The notes: generated by a model from the letters alone, not told the origin. 38,432 bases of DNA from Bacteroidales bacterium (GCA_017560625.1 JAFZEP010000126.1:1-38432); one strand, 5' to 3'; shown: positions 8,402-16,002, counted from the stretch's first letter. Program-made: numbers and translations.

Positions 8402-9979
8402 ATGTTTACAAAAGAAGACATTAAGCAGATTGAGCAGAGAGGCTCGTCTGTTCAGACCGTAGAGGAGCAGGTGGAAAGATTCCGTAAGGGTTTCCCTTGG
8501 CTTAAGATCGTAGCTCCAGCTACTCCGGCAATGGGAATTCAGGTACTTGACGAGGCTGCAGTAGAGGCTGCTGTGAAGTACTATGAGGGCGCACAGATCA
8601 ATGGAAAGTGCAAGTTCGTTCCCGCTTCAGGAGCTGCTTCACGTATGTTCAAGGACCTTTTCAGCGGTCTTGATGCGCTTAAGGCAGGCAAGGAGCTTGC
8701 TGATGACGCGCCAGCTGCAAAGTTCGTTGACCAGATCCAGGAGTTCGCATTCTACACTCCGGAGCTTTTCGGCGAGCAGACATGCAAATGCCCGGAGTAC
8801 CGCAAGGACGTACTTTCGAAGACTCTCACAGACGAAGGTCTTGGCTATGGTGCAAAGCCTAAGGGTGTGCTCAAGTTCCACAAATACACTGACGGTGAGA
8901 TCCGTACAGCATTTGCTGAGCACCTTGTAGAGGCTCAGAACTACATGAGAAACGAGGACGGCACTGCAAATCTTGTTGTGACTATCTCTCCAGAACATCA
9001 GCACCTTTTCGAGGAGGCTTATGCACAGGTAAAGGCTGAGTATGAGGCAAAATATGGTGTGAAGTACAACATCACATTCACATTCCAGGACAAGGCGACT
9101 GACACTGTAGCTGTAGACGTAGAGAACAAGCCTTTCAGAACTGAGACTGATTCGCTTCTTTTCCGTCCTGCAGGTCACGGAGCCCTTATCTACAATCTCA
9201 ACCAGATCAAGGAAGAGGTCGTTTCAATCAAGAACATCGACAACGTAGCACATGAGAGACTTCTCCCTGCAACTGCAACATGGAAGAAAGTTCTTCTCGG
9301 AAAGGCTCTTGAGCTTAGAGACGTGCTTCACTCATATCTCCGTGAGTTCGATCAGCTTACAGGTGATTATATGCCTGATCTCAGAATCGATCTCCCAGCA
9401 TATGGAACAATCGGTGACGAGGATGTATATCAGAGAGAGGATGTTCAGACGCTTTGTGACGAGGTAGAGGCATACCTTGAGAAGGAACTCTGCATCAAGA
9501 TGCCTGCAGCGCAGACTTGCAAGGCTAGGGTAGATGCTCTTCGTGAGAAACTCAATCGTCCTGTACGTGTTGCCGGTATGGTAAAGAACCAGGGCGAGCC
9601 AGGTGGTGGTCCTTTCATCATCGCTGAGAAGGACGGTTCAACATCACTCCAGGTGCTCGAGAGCGTTCAGATCAACTCTGCTGACATGGTAGCACGTGCA
9701 GCGCTTGCAAACGCGACTCACTTCAATCCGGTAGATATCGTTTGCTGCCTCCACGACTACAAGGGACAGAGCTTCGATCTTCTCCAGTATGTTGACGAGG
9801 ATGCAGGATTCATCAGCTCTAAGAGCTACCAGGGACGTGAACTCAAGGCTCTTGAGTTGCCAGGACTCTGGAACGGTGCGATGAGCAAGTGGAACACACT
9901 CTTCGTAGAGGTTCCTCTCGAGACATTCAACCCTGTAAAGGTTGTTCTCGATCTTCTTCGTCCAGCACACCAGAACTAA
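8402..9979 (+). CDS. DUF4301 family protein; possible sugar nucleotidyltransferase
   Basis: This 525-residue protein matches the uncharacterised DUF4301 family of Bacteroidota. It carries, in order, segments that resemble UDP-sugar pyrophosphorylases: PASGAASRM at residues 74-82 (compare GGxGTRM loops), KPKGVLKF at 152-159, TISPEHQ at 194-200, TFQD near 227, RPAGHGAL at 255-262, KNIDNV at 277-282, and a late SKWNTLFVEVP stretch. The GHG and N-D-N segments are typical of sites that bind the base and the metal-sugar in that superfamily. The biochemical role is my inference, not an established function. It is the last gene of the operon and ends in a perfect terminator hairpin. The linkage to pdxB may hint at a metabolic role but proves nothing. 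Confidence 0.75.
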   Translation: MFTKEDIKQIEQRGSSVQTVEEQVERFRKGFPWLKIVAPATPAMGIQVLDEAAVEAAVKYYEGAQINGKCKFVPASGAASRMFKDLFSGLDALKAGKELADDAPAAKFVDQIQEFAFYTPELFGEQTCKCPEYRKDVLSKTLTDEGLGYGAKPKGVLKFHKYTDGEIRTAFAEHLVEAQNYMRNEDGTANLVVTISPEHQHLFEEAYAQVKAEYEAKYGVKYNITFTFQDKATDTVAVDVENKPFRTETDSLLFRPAGHGALIYNLNQIKEEVVSIKNIDNVAHERLLPATATWKKVLLGKALELRDVLHSYLREFDQLTGDYMPDLRIDLPAYGTIGDEDVYQREDVQTLCDEVEAYLEKELCIKMPAAQTCKARVDALREKLNRPVRVAGMVKNQGEPGGGPFIIAEKDGSTSLQVLESVQINSADMVARAALANATHFNPVDIVCCLHDYKGQSFDLLQYVDEDAGFISSKSYQGRELKALELPGLWNGAMSKWNTLFVEVPLETFNPVKVVLDLLRPAHQN

Positions 9980-9982
9980 CAT

Positions 9983-10010
9983 AAAAGGATGACCAAACGG
10001 TCATCCTTTT
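9983..10010 (+). terminator. Bidirectional terminator between DUF4301 and the lipoprotein gene
   Basis: A perfect 12-bp stem, AAAAGGATGACC with GGTCATCCTTTT around a 4-base loop, gives a T-run on both strands. It starts 3 bases after the DUF4301 stop and can also end the convergent lipoprotein transcript. Confidence 0.93.
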
Positions 10011-10057
10011 ATTATATTTCAACAACACGACGTTGTCTTGTTGTTACGGCGAAGTTT

Positions 10058-11329
10058 CTATTTAGAGGCTTCGCCTTTAAAATATACATCAATGCTGCTT
10101 GGATCCATGCCGGTAGCGACGCTTGTCATTACGAACTCCACTTCATACAAGTTATCAGTCTTGTTGATCATGATCCAGTCAGTTGCTGTTGCGTGAGGCC
10201 TATATTCATCCTCGTATGGCCATGCCTCCATGAGGTCGAATGCAAATTCCCATCCGTCTATCTCGTTGAAGAACTTCTTTCCTGCGTTGATGATCTCAGA
10301 TGGCACCGTGAGGATCGGCATGTGAGTAGAGTTTGCTTTGTCCATTGTGTAGCCTTCGCTAGGGGAGAAGAACAGCTTGCACTGTCCGCTTCTGTTTTCC
10401 ACCATAAGCTTCACGATGTCGTGTCTTCCTTCGTAAGGACTTTCACCTCCCTCATACGAATATTTGTATCTGTTCTCCTTGGCAATCTTTGATTCGAATT
10501 CACCTTTGTATGATGCTCTGATGCGTTTCTTTCCATCTGTGACGTCAATTGCAACCTCAATATTGCTTTCTGTGACAGATGTGTAGATCGATCCTGAAGC
10601 ATTGCTCAGACTGAATGGAATGCCTCCGCCATATGCCAGAGTGATCTTGCTGCTTGAAGGCAGGTAGGTCTGTTTGTTGATGAGGTCAGGTTTGAAAGTC
10701 AAGTGGATCGCTTCAGCGCCGTTTTCGCCATAGAGAGCGATCTCAGAGTCGCTGCCGTTCTCGTATGTAGTATAAACAACACTTGAGACTTTGTTCCTGT
10801 TTCTGTCTACACCCCATTCATTTGAATATGCAACCTCTTCTTCCTTAGTGTATGAACCTGAATAAGTGCCCTGAATAGCAGCCTTTACACCATCTTGAGC
10901 CTTAGTGTAGAGATTCTGGGCCATAAATGTCAGTGTTATTACATCTCCATCAATAGATACCTCTATATATGCAGTGCCGGAATCTCCATATGAGAACACC
11001 TCATTGCAGAATCTGATGTACGAACCCTTGGATGTGGCTGCGTTGAATCTGTCTCTTTTATCAAGGTATTCCTTGTTGGTGTTGAGAACGACATAATCTC
11101 CAGCGTTCATTATCTCTGAAGTGGTCTTTAGGCCTGTTTCAGAAGAAAGCCAGAGTTCGATGGCATTATCTCCCTTCTCATACTTCACAACTGAGTTGAT
11201 GTCGAATGAATATCCTTCATAGTTGAAGTAGTTTGTAGGATCCTGTGGTTCTGGAGTAGGTGTCGGTTTATCGCATGAAACGATAATGAAAGACAGCGCT
11301 CCCAGAAGGGCAAAAAGTTTTCTAGTCAT
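10058..11329 (-). CDS. Secreted lipoprotein of unknown function
   Basis: I do not recognise the family. From the ATG at 11329 the protein has 423 residues. It opens with a lipoprotein signal peptide, MTRKLFALLGALSFIIVSC, whose cysteine at residue 19 is followed by a proline/threonine-rich linker DKPTPTPEPQDP. The body has alternating short polar/hydrophobic segments that suggest mostly beta structure, with no metal or catalytic motif I can name. The reading frame stays open up to 11446, but the promoter at 11353-11384 lies inside that extension and a lipoprotein signal must be N-terminal, so the long start is rejected. An ATG at 11335 (two more residues) is also possible. It appears to be monocistronic, with terminators on both sides. 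Confidence 0.8.
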   Translation of the reverse strand: MTRKLFALLGALSFIIVSCDKPTPTPEPQDPTNYFNYEGYSFDINSVVKYEKGDNAIELWLSSETGLKTTSEIMNAGDYVVLNTNKEYLDKRDRFNAATSKGSYIRFCNEVFSYGDSGTAYIEVSIDGDVITLTFMAQNLYTKAQDGVKAAIQGTYSGSYTKEEEVAYSNEWGVDRNRNKVSSVVYTTYENGSDSEIALYGENGAEAIHLTFKPDLINKQTYLPSSSKITLAYGGGIPFSLSNASGSIYTSVTESNIEVAIDVTDGKKRIRASYKGEFESKIAKENRYKYSYEGGESPYEGRHDIVKLMVENRSGQCKLFFSPSEGYTMDKANSTHMPILTVPSEIINAGKKFFNEIDGWEFAFDLMEAWPYEDEYRPHATATDWIMINKTDNLYEVEFVMTSVATGMDPSSIDVYFKGEASK

Positions 11330-11352
11330 AGCCATATGGTTTCTAAATCGTA

Positions 11353-11384
11353 CAAATATATGCAAATGGCTTGGACATTGCAAT
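11353..11384 (-). promoter_or_regulatory. Promoter of the lipoprotein gene
   Basis: Read on the minus strand, a perfect -7 element TATATTTG (11353-11360) has an ATTG (11381-11384; 3 of 4 matches to TTTG) 20 bases upstream. The predicted transcript start near 11346 leaves a leader of about 15 bases before the ATG at 11329. Confidence 0.65.
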
Positions 11385-11451
11385 AGTCTTTGCGCGCTCT
11401 TCGTCCTCATAAGTGGTGCTGCAGGCCAAACTGTGAGGCTCTTCATATTCG

Positions 11452-11476
11452 GGGCGGGACTGAATCCCGTCCTTTT
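11452..11476 (+). terminator. Terminator-like hairpin with no + strand gene ahead of it
   Basis: An 8-bp GC-rich stem, GGGCGGGA with TCCCGTCC (one G-U pair) around a 5-base loop, is followed by TTTT. On the + strand it has no protein gene upstream of it, which suggests a short untranslated transcript starting between about 11340 and 11440. Confidence 0.5.
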
Positions 11477-11483
11477 ATATGAA

Positions 11484-11511
11484 AAAAAGGCAACCTCACG
11501 GCTGCCTTTTT
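11484..11511 (+). terminator. Bidirectional terminator hairpin
   Basis: AAAAAGGCA..CC pairs with GG..TGCCTTTTT with one internal mismatch and a 4-base loop. It leaves five T on the + strand and seven T on the minus strand, so it can stop transcription from either side. It forms a tandem pair with the hairpin at 11452-11476. Confidence 0.8.
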
Positions 11512-11610
11512 CAGATTGTGTACTTTAACTTGGAAATCTATTTCTAGTAATCTGTTTCCGAAAGCAAAAATATAACTGATTTCTGCAATGATGAATTAAA
11601 TGTGATTTTG

Positions 11611-11670
11611 GTGACTAAAATGTCATAAAATGACGTATTTAGAGACTAAATCCAATTATTTGTGACTAAA
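11611..11670 (+). repeat. Three direct repeats GTGACTAAA / GAGACTAAA upstream of the LytTR gene
   Basis: Copies lie at 11611-11619, 11642-11650 (GAGACTAAA, one change) and 11662-11670. The spacings are 31 and 20 bases, close to three and two helical turns, so all three would face the same side of the DNA. A small inverted repeat GTCAT-AAA-ATGAC lies between the first two at 11622-11634. The last copy begins on the last base of the -33 element. They are candidate binding sites for a transcription factor, possibly the LytTR protein itself. Confidence 0.6.
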
Positions 11671-11690
11671 AAATATATTCACTAATTTTG
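11659..11690 (+). promoter_or_regulatory. Promoter of the LytTR regulator gene
   Basis: A perfect pair: TTTG at 11659-11662, a 20-base spacer, then TAATTTTG at 11683-11690. Transcription should start near 11696-11698, leaving a leader of about 16-18 bases before the ATG at 11714. Confidence 0.82.
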
Positions 11691-11712
11691 TCACATCAAT
11701 TTTGTGACAAAA
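11686..11712. promoter_or_regulatory. Inverted repeat over the LytTR transcript start (candidate operator)
   Basis: TTTTGTCAC (11686-11694) and GTGACAAAA (11704-11712) form a perfect 9-bp inverted repeat with a 9-base spacer. It covers the end of the -7 element, the predicted start site and the leader right up to the start codon. A protein bound here would block transcription. Confidence 0.55.
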
Positions 11713-11713
11713 A

Positions 11714-12505
11714 ATGACACAGGTTCCAAGACTATTCAGACGCTTCATTCCGCAGCTGATCCACATGATTGTGCTGCCATTATTCTTCTTTGCCTTCACA
11801 TTAGTGTACCAACCGTTCGGCCTAATTTCCTTCTTTGGAAGCAGCTGGTTCGGTGTTCATGTCACTGTAACGGCCTGTATAATGCTCGCCTGCGTGATTG
11901 TAACAAGATTGTTATATTACTTTTTGCCGCTGAAATTGAACTATGCGCTCTATATAGGATGGTGTTTTGCCGAGGGAATCTTCACAAGTTTCTTTGTTTC
12001 TCTTTATCTGTGGCTAATCAAGGTAGATCCGGGAACATATTTCGACGTTTTGTCAAGAACTTTGGAATTCGTTCTGTTCACATTGGCAATTCCATATTCA
12101 ATTCTTGCCCTGTCAATCAAGATCTATGATCTGCAGAATGTAAAGACAGAAGTAGCTAGTGCAGCGAGGATGAGGTTCTATGATGTCAACCGCAATCTCA
12201 AACTGGTTGTTACTGCCGATACCATATTATATATAGGTGCAGAGGAGAACTATATCAACATCTTCTATACAGATAACGGAAAGGTGAAGAGTTATGTTCT
12301 CAGAAACTCGATGAGGTCTGTAGATGAACTGTGTCTCAGTAACGGACTGATACGATGTCACAGGTCTTTCTACATCAACCCTACTCATGTGCGGGTGCTA
12401 AGAAAGGATAAAGAGGGGATATTCTCAGCTGAACTTGACATGGATGACGTACGTGATATTCCTGTCAGCAAGACTTATTACAAAAATTTAGCGGAAATGC
12501 TTTAG
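11714..12505 (+). CDS. Membrane-anchored LytTR-domain transcriptional regulator
   Basis: This 263-residue protein has four predicted membrane helices (about residues 14-34, 47-69, 78-100 and 115-136), a short linker, and a C-terminal LytTR DNA-binding domain (about 155-258). The domain shows the family pattern AEENYINIFY and the signature IRCHRSFYINP. LytTR domains bind pairs of short direct repeats. Here there is no receiver domain, so the membrane part may sense the signal or tether the regulator. No histidine kinase gene is adjacent. Its own promoter contains three phased repeats and an inverted repeat, consistent with autoregulation. The stop codon lies within a bidirectional terminator hairpin. 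Confidence 0.88.
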   Translation: MTQVPRLFRRFIPQLIHMIVLPLFFFAFTLVYQPFGLISFFGSSWFGVHVTVTACIMLACVIVTRLLYYFLPLKLNYALYIGWCFAEGIFTSFFVSLYLWLIKVDPGTYFDVLSRTLEFVLFTLAIPYSILALSIKIYDLQNVKTEVASAARMRFYDVNRNLKLVVTADTILYIGAEENYINIFYTDNGKVKSYVLRNSMRSVDELCLSNGLIRCHRSFYINPTHVRVLRKDKEGIFSAELDMDDVRDIPVSKTYYKNLAEML

Positions 12506-12515
12506 GCATTCCCGC
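12490..12515 (+). terminator. Bidirectional terminator between the LytTR gene and the deoxynucleoside kinase
   Basis: AGCGG-A-AATGC pairs with GCATT-C-CCGCT around a 5-base loop, with one mismatch. The LytTR stop codon lies within the structure. The following bases are T-rich (ATTTATTTA) but contain no long pure T-run. The convergent kinase gene ends at 12523. Confidence 0.7.
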
Positions 12516-12522
12516 TATTTAT

Positions 12523-13134
12523 TTAGAACAGTCCGTAGAGCTGTGCATCTATCTTGTCTGTAATTGCAGCGAAATCTTCTGGACGGTGTTCGTAGTCGAG
12601 GTCGTCTGCTTCGATTACGAGAACTTTTCCCTTATAATCTGCGATCCAGGCTTCGTATCTGTCGTTAAGGTTGCTCAGATATTCGATGCTGATGCCCTTT
12701 TCGTATTCGCGTCCACGTTTCTGGATCTGTGAGACAAGTGTAGGAACTGATGTCTTCAGATAAATGAGAAGATCCGGCTCGCTGACCATTGACATCATCA
12801 GATTGAAAAGCTGCATATATGTGTCGAAATCGCGGTCTGACAGGTTTCCCATAGCCTTGTTGTTAGCTACGAAGATATGGACTCCTTCAAGGATGGTTCT
12901 ATCCTGTACAATCACCTCGTCAGATTTGGCAATGTCAAGCAGATCCTGGAAGCGCTGGGCAAGGAAATAGGTCTCGAGGTTGTATGACCATCTTTCAATG
13001 TCTTTGTAGTAGTCTTCCAAGTACGGGTTATATGTAACTGCTTCATATTTAGGCGTCCAACCGTAATGCTCCGAGAGCATTCTGGTCAGAGTGGTCTTGC
13101 CGCAGCCGATGTTTCCTGCTATTCCGATATGCAT
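12523..13134 (-). CDS. Deoxynucleoside kinase
   Basis: This 203-residue P-loop kinase of the deoxyadenosine/deoxycytidine/deoxyguanosine kinase family phosphorylates deoxynucleosides for salvage. The P-loop GNIGCGKT spans residues 7-14. The catalytic DRT motif is in VQDRTILEGVHIF, the position of the family's E/DRS, and the lid region contains QKRGREYEKG with the arginines that contact phosphates. The length is usual for bacterial dNKs. Substrate preference cannot be read confidently. No TAnnTTTG promoter was found in the 126 bases upstream, so it may be read through from the operon ending at 13261 despite a hairpin between them. Confidence 0.88.
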   Translation of the reverse strand: MHIGIAGNIGCGKTTLTRMLSEHYGWTPKYEAVTYNPYLEDYYKDIERWSYNLETYFLAQRFQDLLDIAKSDEVIVQDRTILEGVHIFVANNKAMGNLSDRDFDTYMQLFNLMMSMVSEPDLLIYLKTSVPTLVSQIQKRGREYEKGISIEYLSNLNDRYEAWIADYKGKVLVIEADDLDYEHRPEDFAAITDKIDAQLYGLF

Positions 13135-13164
13135 GTCTGTGGGATTTCTCTAGGTTAAAATTAT

Positions 13165-13195
13165 GGGCTGTATGATCTTAATGATCAAACAGCCC
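13165..13195 (-). terminator. Hairpin between the Omp85-like gene and the kinase gene
   Basis: GGGCTGT and ACAGCCC form a 7-bp stem enclosing a second GATC/GATC pairing around a short loop. The T-run after it on the minus strand is weak (AATTTT), so it may be an attenuating or partial terminator, or an mRNA-stabilising hairpin. Confidence 0.4.
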
Positions 13196-13260
13196 GCTAA
13201 TTTAGTATTTTTTCAGTGACTAAGCAAGTCCGCTACGCTGGATTTGCTATACGTGATGTC

Positions 13261-14655
13261 TTAGAAAAGGAATCCTGTGTTGATATAAAACGCTCCGTTA
13301 CCGTCCTGCTTATTGAAGCAGCGTGCATATTCGAATGCTACGATGAAGTTCTGGTTCATGATGAAGCGAAGGCCACCACCGGCAGTTGCATGAAGACCAT
13401 CTTTGCGTGAAGTGTCTACATACTTCTCATAGAGATCCTGCTTTACGCCTGTCTTGTTTGTCATGTCATAACCCTTGAATACGTGTGCGCCGTCTGTGAA
13501 TGCGCTGAGAGCAAATGCAATGTTCTGTTTGAAAAGCTGGAAATCGATGAACTTGTAGCGGAGCTCGATGTTGTAGAATCCTGTGTGGATACCTTGCACT
13601 CTATCAAGCATCAAGCCTCGTGTTGTCCTGTAACCTCCGATTGCATCACAGTCTCTTGTGTAACCCATATTAGAGTAGAATGGCATCAGATACCATGGCG
13701 TGTTGTTGCCAAGGAAACCCTGGTAGGCGAGTCTGTAGGCAAATGTGAGCTTATCCTGCACAATCGGAACATAATGTCTGAATGTAGCGGAAATCTTGTA
13801 TGAGTCCATAGATGATCCAAGCCATTTCGGAGCTACGATAGCGTGCGCCTCTGCCCAGATACCTTTGGTAGGGTTGTTCTGGATGTTTCTGGAATCGTAC
13901 ATGAGACCGGCTTTGAGAGCTGAAACAAACTGGTTCTCACCTGTGTCATTCAGGATGCCCCACTCCTTGTAAAGTCCGTAGAGCGAACCGTCAACCGGTG
14001 TGTATCCATCCGGCGTGAACTCTTTATGATTGATCCAGTAGAATGTATATCCGGCTTCCCAGAAGAAGTTCTCTGCAATTTTTCCTGTGAGGTCTGCCTT
14101 CGCCTTGAATGACTGTCTGCTGTAGCGGTAGAATCCTTTTGGAGCCTGACCAGCGCCGTCAGCGAATTTCTTTTCTGCCTTTTCTCCCTTCTTGGTTGAA
14201 GTGTCGAAAGTGAATTCGTCCGGATTGTTCTTGAAGAAGTCTTCCAGACCATATGTGTAAATGCTCTGGTAACCGTTGAATCCGTAGAAGTCCAGGGCAG
14301 ACTCGTTGCTGTAGTTTGTACAGATGGATAGTCTGGCATTGTCCCAGATTTCTCTGTTGTCATAGTTCAGGAAGAGGTTCCATGTGCCTCCTGTGTAGGC
14401 TGAAGCCTCAATGTACCACCATGATTTAGGATTAGGATATGTGCTTCCATCTCCGAAGTTGTAGATGTTGAGCAGCGCGCCATACTGGAATCCGCGGTCT
14501 GCGTCGAATGCTACAACCGGAAGTGGGCCAAGGTTGATGCCTGTTTTGATGATTTCGCCATTCTCATTGTAAGTGACTTCCTTTTTGCCACCTTTGGCAA
14601 TGGCCACTGAACACACAAGGAGCAGTGTCAGGATAGAAGTGAAGAATCTTTTCAT
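13261..14655 (-). CDS. Omp85/surface antigen (D15)-like outer membrane beta-barrel protein
   Basis: This 464-residue exported protein has a signal peptide of about 20 residues (MKRFFTSILTLLLVCSVAIA). The rest is rich in alternating aromatic/polar strands, as in outer membrane barrels. GLMYDSRN, PTKGIWAEAHAIVAP and GGYRTTRGLMLDRVQG resemble the last strands of Omp85-family barrels, including the RG-containing loop that enters the barrel. It ends in phenylalanine, as barrel substrates of BamA do. It lacks the POTRA domains of true BamA or TamA, so it is a barrel-only member. It sits 11 bases downstream of the acyltransferase gene in a three-gene operon. Confidence 0.78.
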   Translation of the reverse strand: MKRFFTSILTLLLVCSVAIAKGGKKEVTYNENGEIIKTGINLGPLPVVAFDADRGFQYGALLNIYNFGDGSTYPNPKSWWYIEASAYTGGTWNLFLNYDNREIWDNARLSICTNYSNESALDFYGFNGYQSIYTYGLEDFFKNNPDEFTFDTSTKKGEKAEKKFADGAGQAPKGFYRYSRQSFKAKADLTGKIAENFFWEAGYTFYWINHKEFTPDGYTPVDGSLYGLYKEWGILNDTGENQFVSALKAGLMYDSRNIQNNPTKGIWAEAHAIVAPKWLGSSMDSYKISATFRHYVPIVQDKLTFAYRLAYQGFLGNNTPWYLMPFYSNMGYTRDCDAIGGYRTTRGLMLDRVQGIHTGFYNIELRYKFIDFQLFKQNIAFALSAFTDGAHVFKGYDMTNKTGVKQDLYEKYVDTSRKDGLHATAGGGLRFIMNQNFIVAFEYARCFNKQDGNGAFYINTGFLF

Positions 14656-14666
14656 AACGCTTCTGT

Positions 14667-15986
14667 TTATAGGTTCTGGTACTTTTTGACGATGCCTTTG
14701 AAGCTTTTCCAGATCTTGCGTTCACGCAGGAGTCTTATGTCGGAGAACCATCTGCGGCATGCCTCGATATAGTCGTGGAAATATGAATAGCCTGGGATCC
14801 ACAGTACGAGCAAAGTCAACGCAAGCCACCAAGGTGCGAAGATGAAAGCAAGTGCTGCCAGGATAGGGAGGAGCAGGGTTGTCATGCCGAGCTTTACTCC
14901 AAAACTTACTGTGTTGCGGAAGGCCTTGTCCCTTACCTTGCTTCTGACGAAGAACGATGTTGCCCAAAGAGGAAGGTTGCTGACTGCGCTGAAGATGAAG
15001 TATGGAAGTCCGATAAGTGCAGCGAAACCTTTACCGATTACGTTCATCAAAGGACTCGACTTCTTCTTGAATGAATAGATCGATATACCTGCCTTCTTTC
15101 TTCTGTTTTCGAACTCCTTGACCTCTGCCAGTACCTCAGCCATTTCTTCCGGATGCTCCTCCATTGCCTTTTCTATGTCTGCGGCAATCTCTCGGTTGCG
15201 AAGCATGTCCTCATAGAGGTCTGTGCCGAATTCTCCATACGCCTTCTTTCTGTCCTTGACGGCAATCATCTTTGTGAGAGCCCACTTCTCTTCGTAATTC
15301 TCGTCGAATGCGAAGTAAGTGATGAGTTCCGCCATGCGAGAAGAAAGCTCCTTTCTGAGTGCGTCCATGATCTGGGCTTCATTATCAAGGTCAAGATCCT
15401 TTACGAATTCAGTGACATTGATAGGCTTGCCGATGTTGACAAGGGAAGTGCTTCTGTATCTGAAATAATCACCGTATTCGAGACCTGCAGGAACGATATA
15501 GACAGGTTTTTCAGCACCGAATTTCTCGTTGGCTGCAAGTGCTGCTCTGAAAACACCTTTTCCAAGAGTCTGAAGCGAGTGCTTTGGACGATGGGTTCCT
15601 TCTGGGAACATGCAGAATCGCACGTCATTTTCAAGGATCTCCACGATAATCTCCTGAGTGTCCTTGTTTTTCAGCACATTGCGCAGTCCGTCTCTCTGTC
15701 GTACCATAGGGAGGATACGCGCAAAGTACATGAACTTTGCGATCAGTGGTTTCTTGAAGATGTCAGCTCTTGCACCGAATACTGTAGGCTCTTTGTACGC
15801 CCTAAGTACCACCAATGCATCCAGCAATGTATTGCAATGGTTCGGAGCAATGAGTACTGTGCCGTCAGTTGGGATGTTCTCCAATCCATGTATCTGACAT
15901 TTCCTGTAGCTATGTCGTACATTAGATCCCACCCAGGGCTTTACAAGATTGTATTTCCAGTCGTCCTGGTATATTTTTTCTCTCAT
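14667..15986 (-). CDS. PlsC-type glycerolipid acyltransferase with long membrane C-terminal region
   Basis: This 439-residue acyltransferase has motif I APNHCNTLLDA, with His50 and Asp56, and motif III FPEGTHRPKHSL, then VPAGLEYG (motif IV). The spacing between the catalytic histidine and aspartate is HX5D rather than the common HX4D; as I recall, the yeast Gat1/Sct1 glycerol-3-phosphate acyltransferases have this spacing too. About 200 residues follow the catalytic domain, including a charged helical stretch and hydrophobic segments near residues 320-345 and 370-410. It probably transfers fatty acyl groups to a glycerophosphate-type acceptor at the inner membrane. It lies 16 bases after the BASS transporter gene and 11 before the barrel gene. 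Confidence 0.87.
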   Translation of the reverse strand: MREKIYQDDWKYNLVKPWVGSNVRHSYRKCQIHGLENIPTDGTVLIAPNHCNTLLDALVVLRAYKEPTVFGARADIFKKPLIAKFMYFARILPMVRQRDGLRNVLKNKDTQEIIVEILENDVRFCMFPEGTHRPKHSLQTLGKGVFRAALAANEKFGAEKPVYIVPAGLEYGDYFRYRSTSLVNIGKPINVTEFVKDLDLDNEAQIMDALRKELSSRMAELITYFAFDENYEEKWALTKMIAVKDRKKAYGEFGTDLYEDMLRNREIAADIEKAMEEHPEEMAEVLAEVKEFENRRKKAGISIYSFKKKSSPLMNVIGKGFAALIGLPYFIFSAVSNLPLWATSFFVRSKVRDKAFRNTVSFGVKLGMTTLLLPILAALAFIFAPWWLALTLLVLWIPGYSYFHDYIEACRRWFSDIRLLRERKIWKSFKGIVKKYQNL

Positions 15987-16002
15987 AAGTTAAAGGTCTG
16001 TT

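Larger units (their letters stand above)
11330..11713. other. 384-base intergenic region between divergent lipoprotein and LytTR genes
   Basis: This non-coding stretch holds, in order, the lipoprotein promoter (11353-11384), a possible small-RNA region (about 11390-11476), two tandem terminator hairpins, and the repeat-rich LytTR promoter (11611-11712). No protein-coding frame or canonical tRNA was found. Confidence 0.75.

Noticed and set aside
11330..11446. Upstream extension of the lipoprotein reading frame (39 extra residues)
   Set aside because: The promoter lies inside it, and the lipoprotein signal peptide with its Cys must be at the N-terminus; the ATG at 11329 fits both.
11452..11472. 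tRNA-like T-arm
   Set aside because: The loop lacks the TTCRA pattern and no matching acceptor, D-arm or anticodon arm can be drawn around it; it is better read as a terminator.
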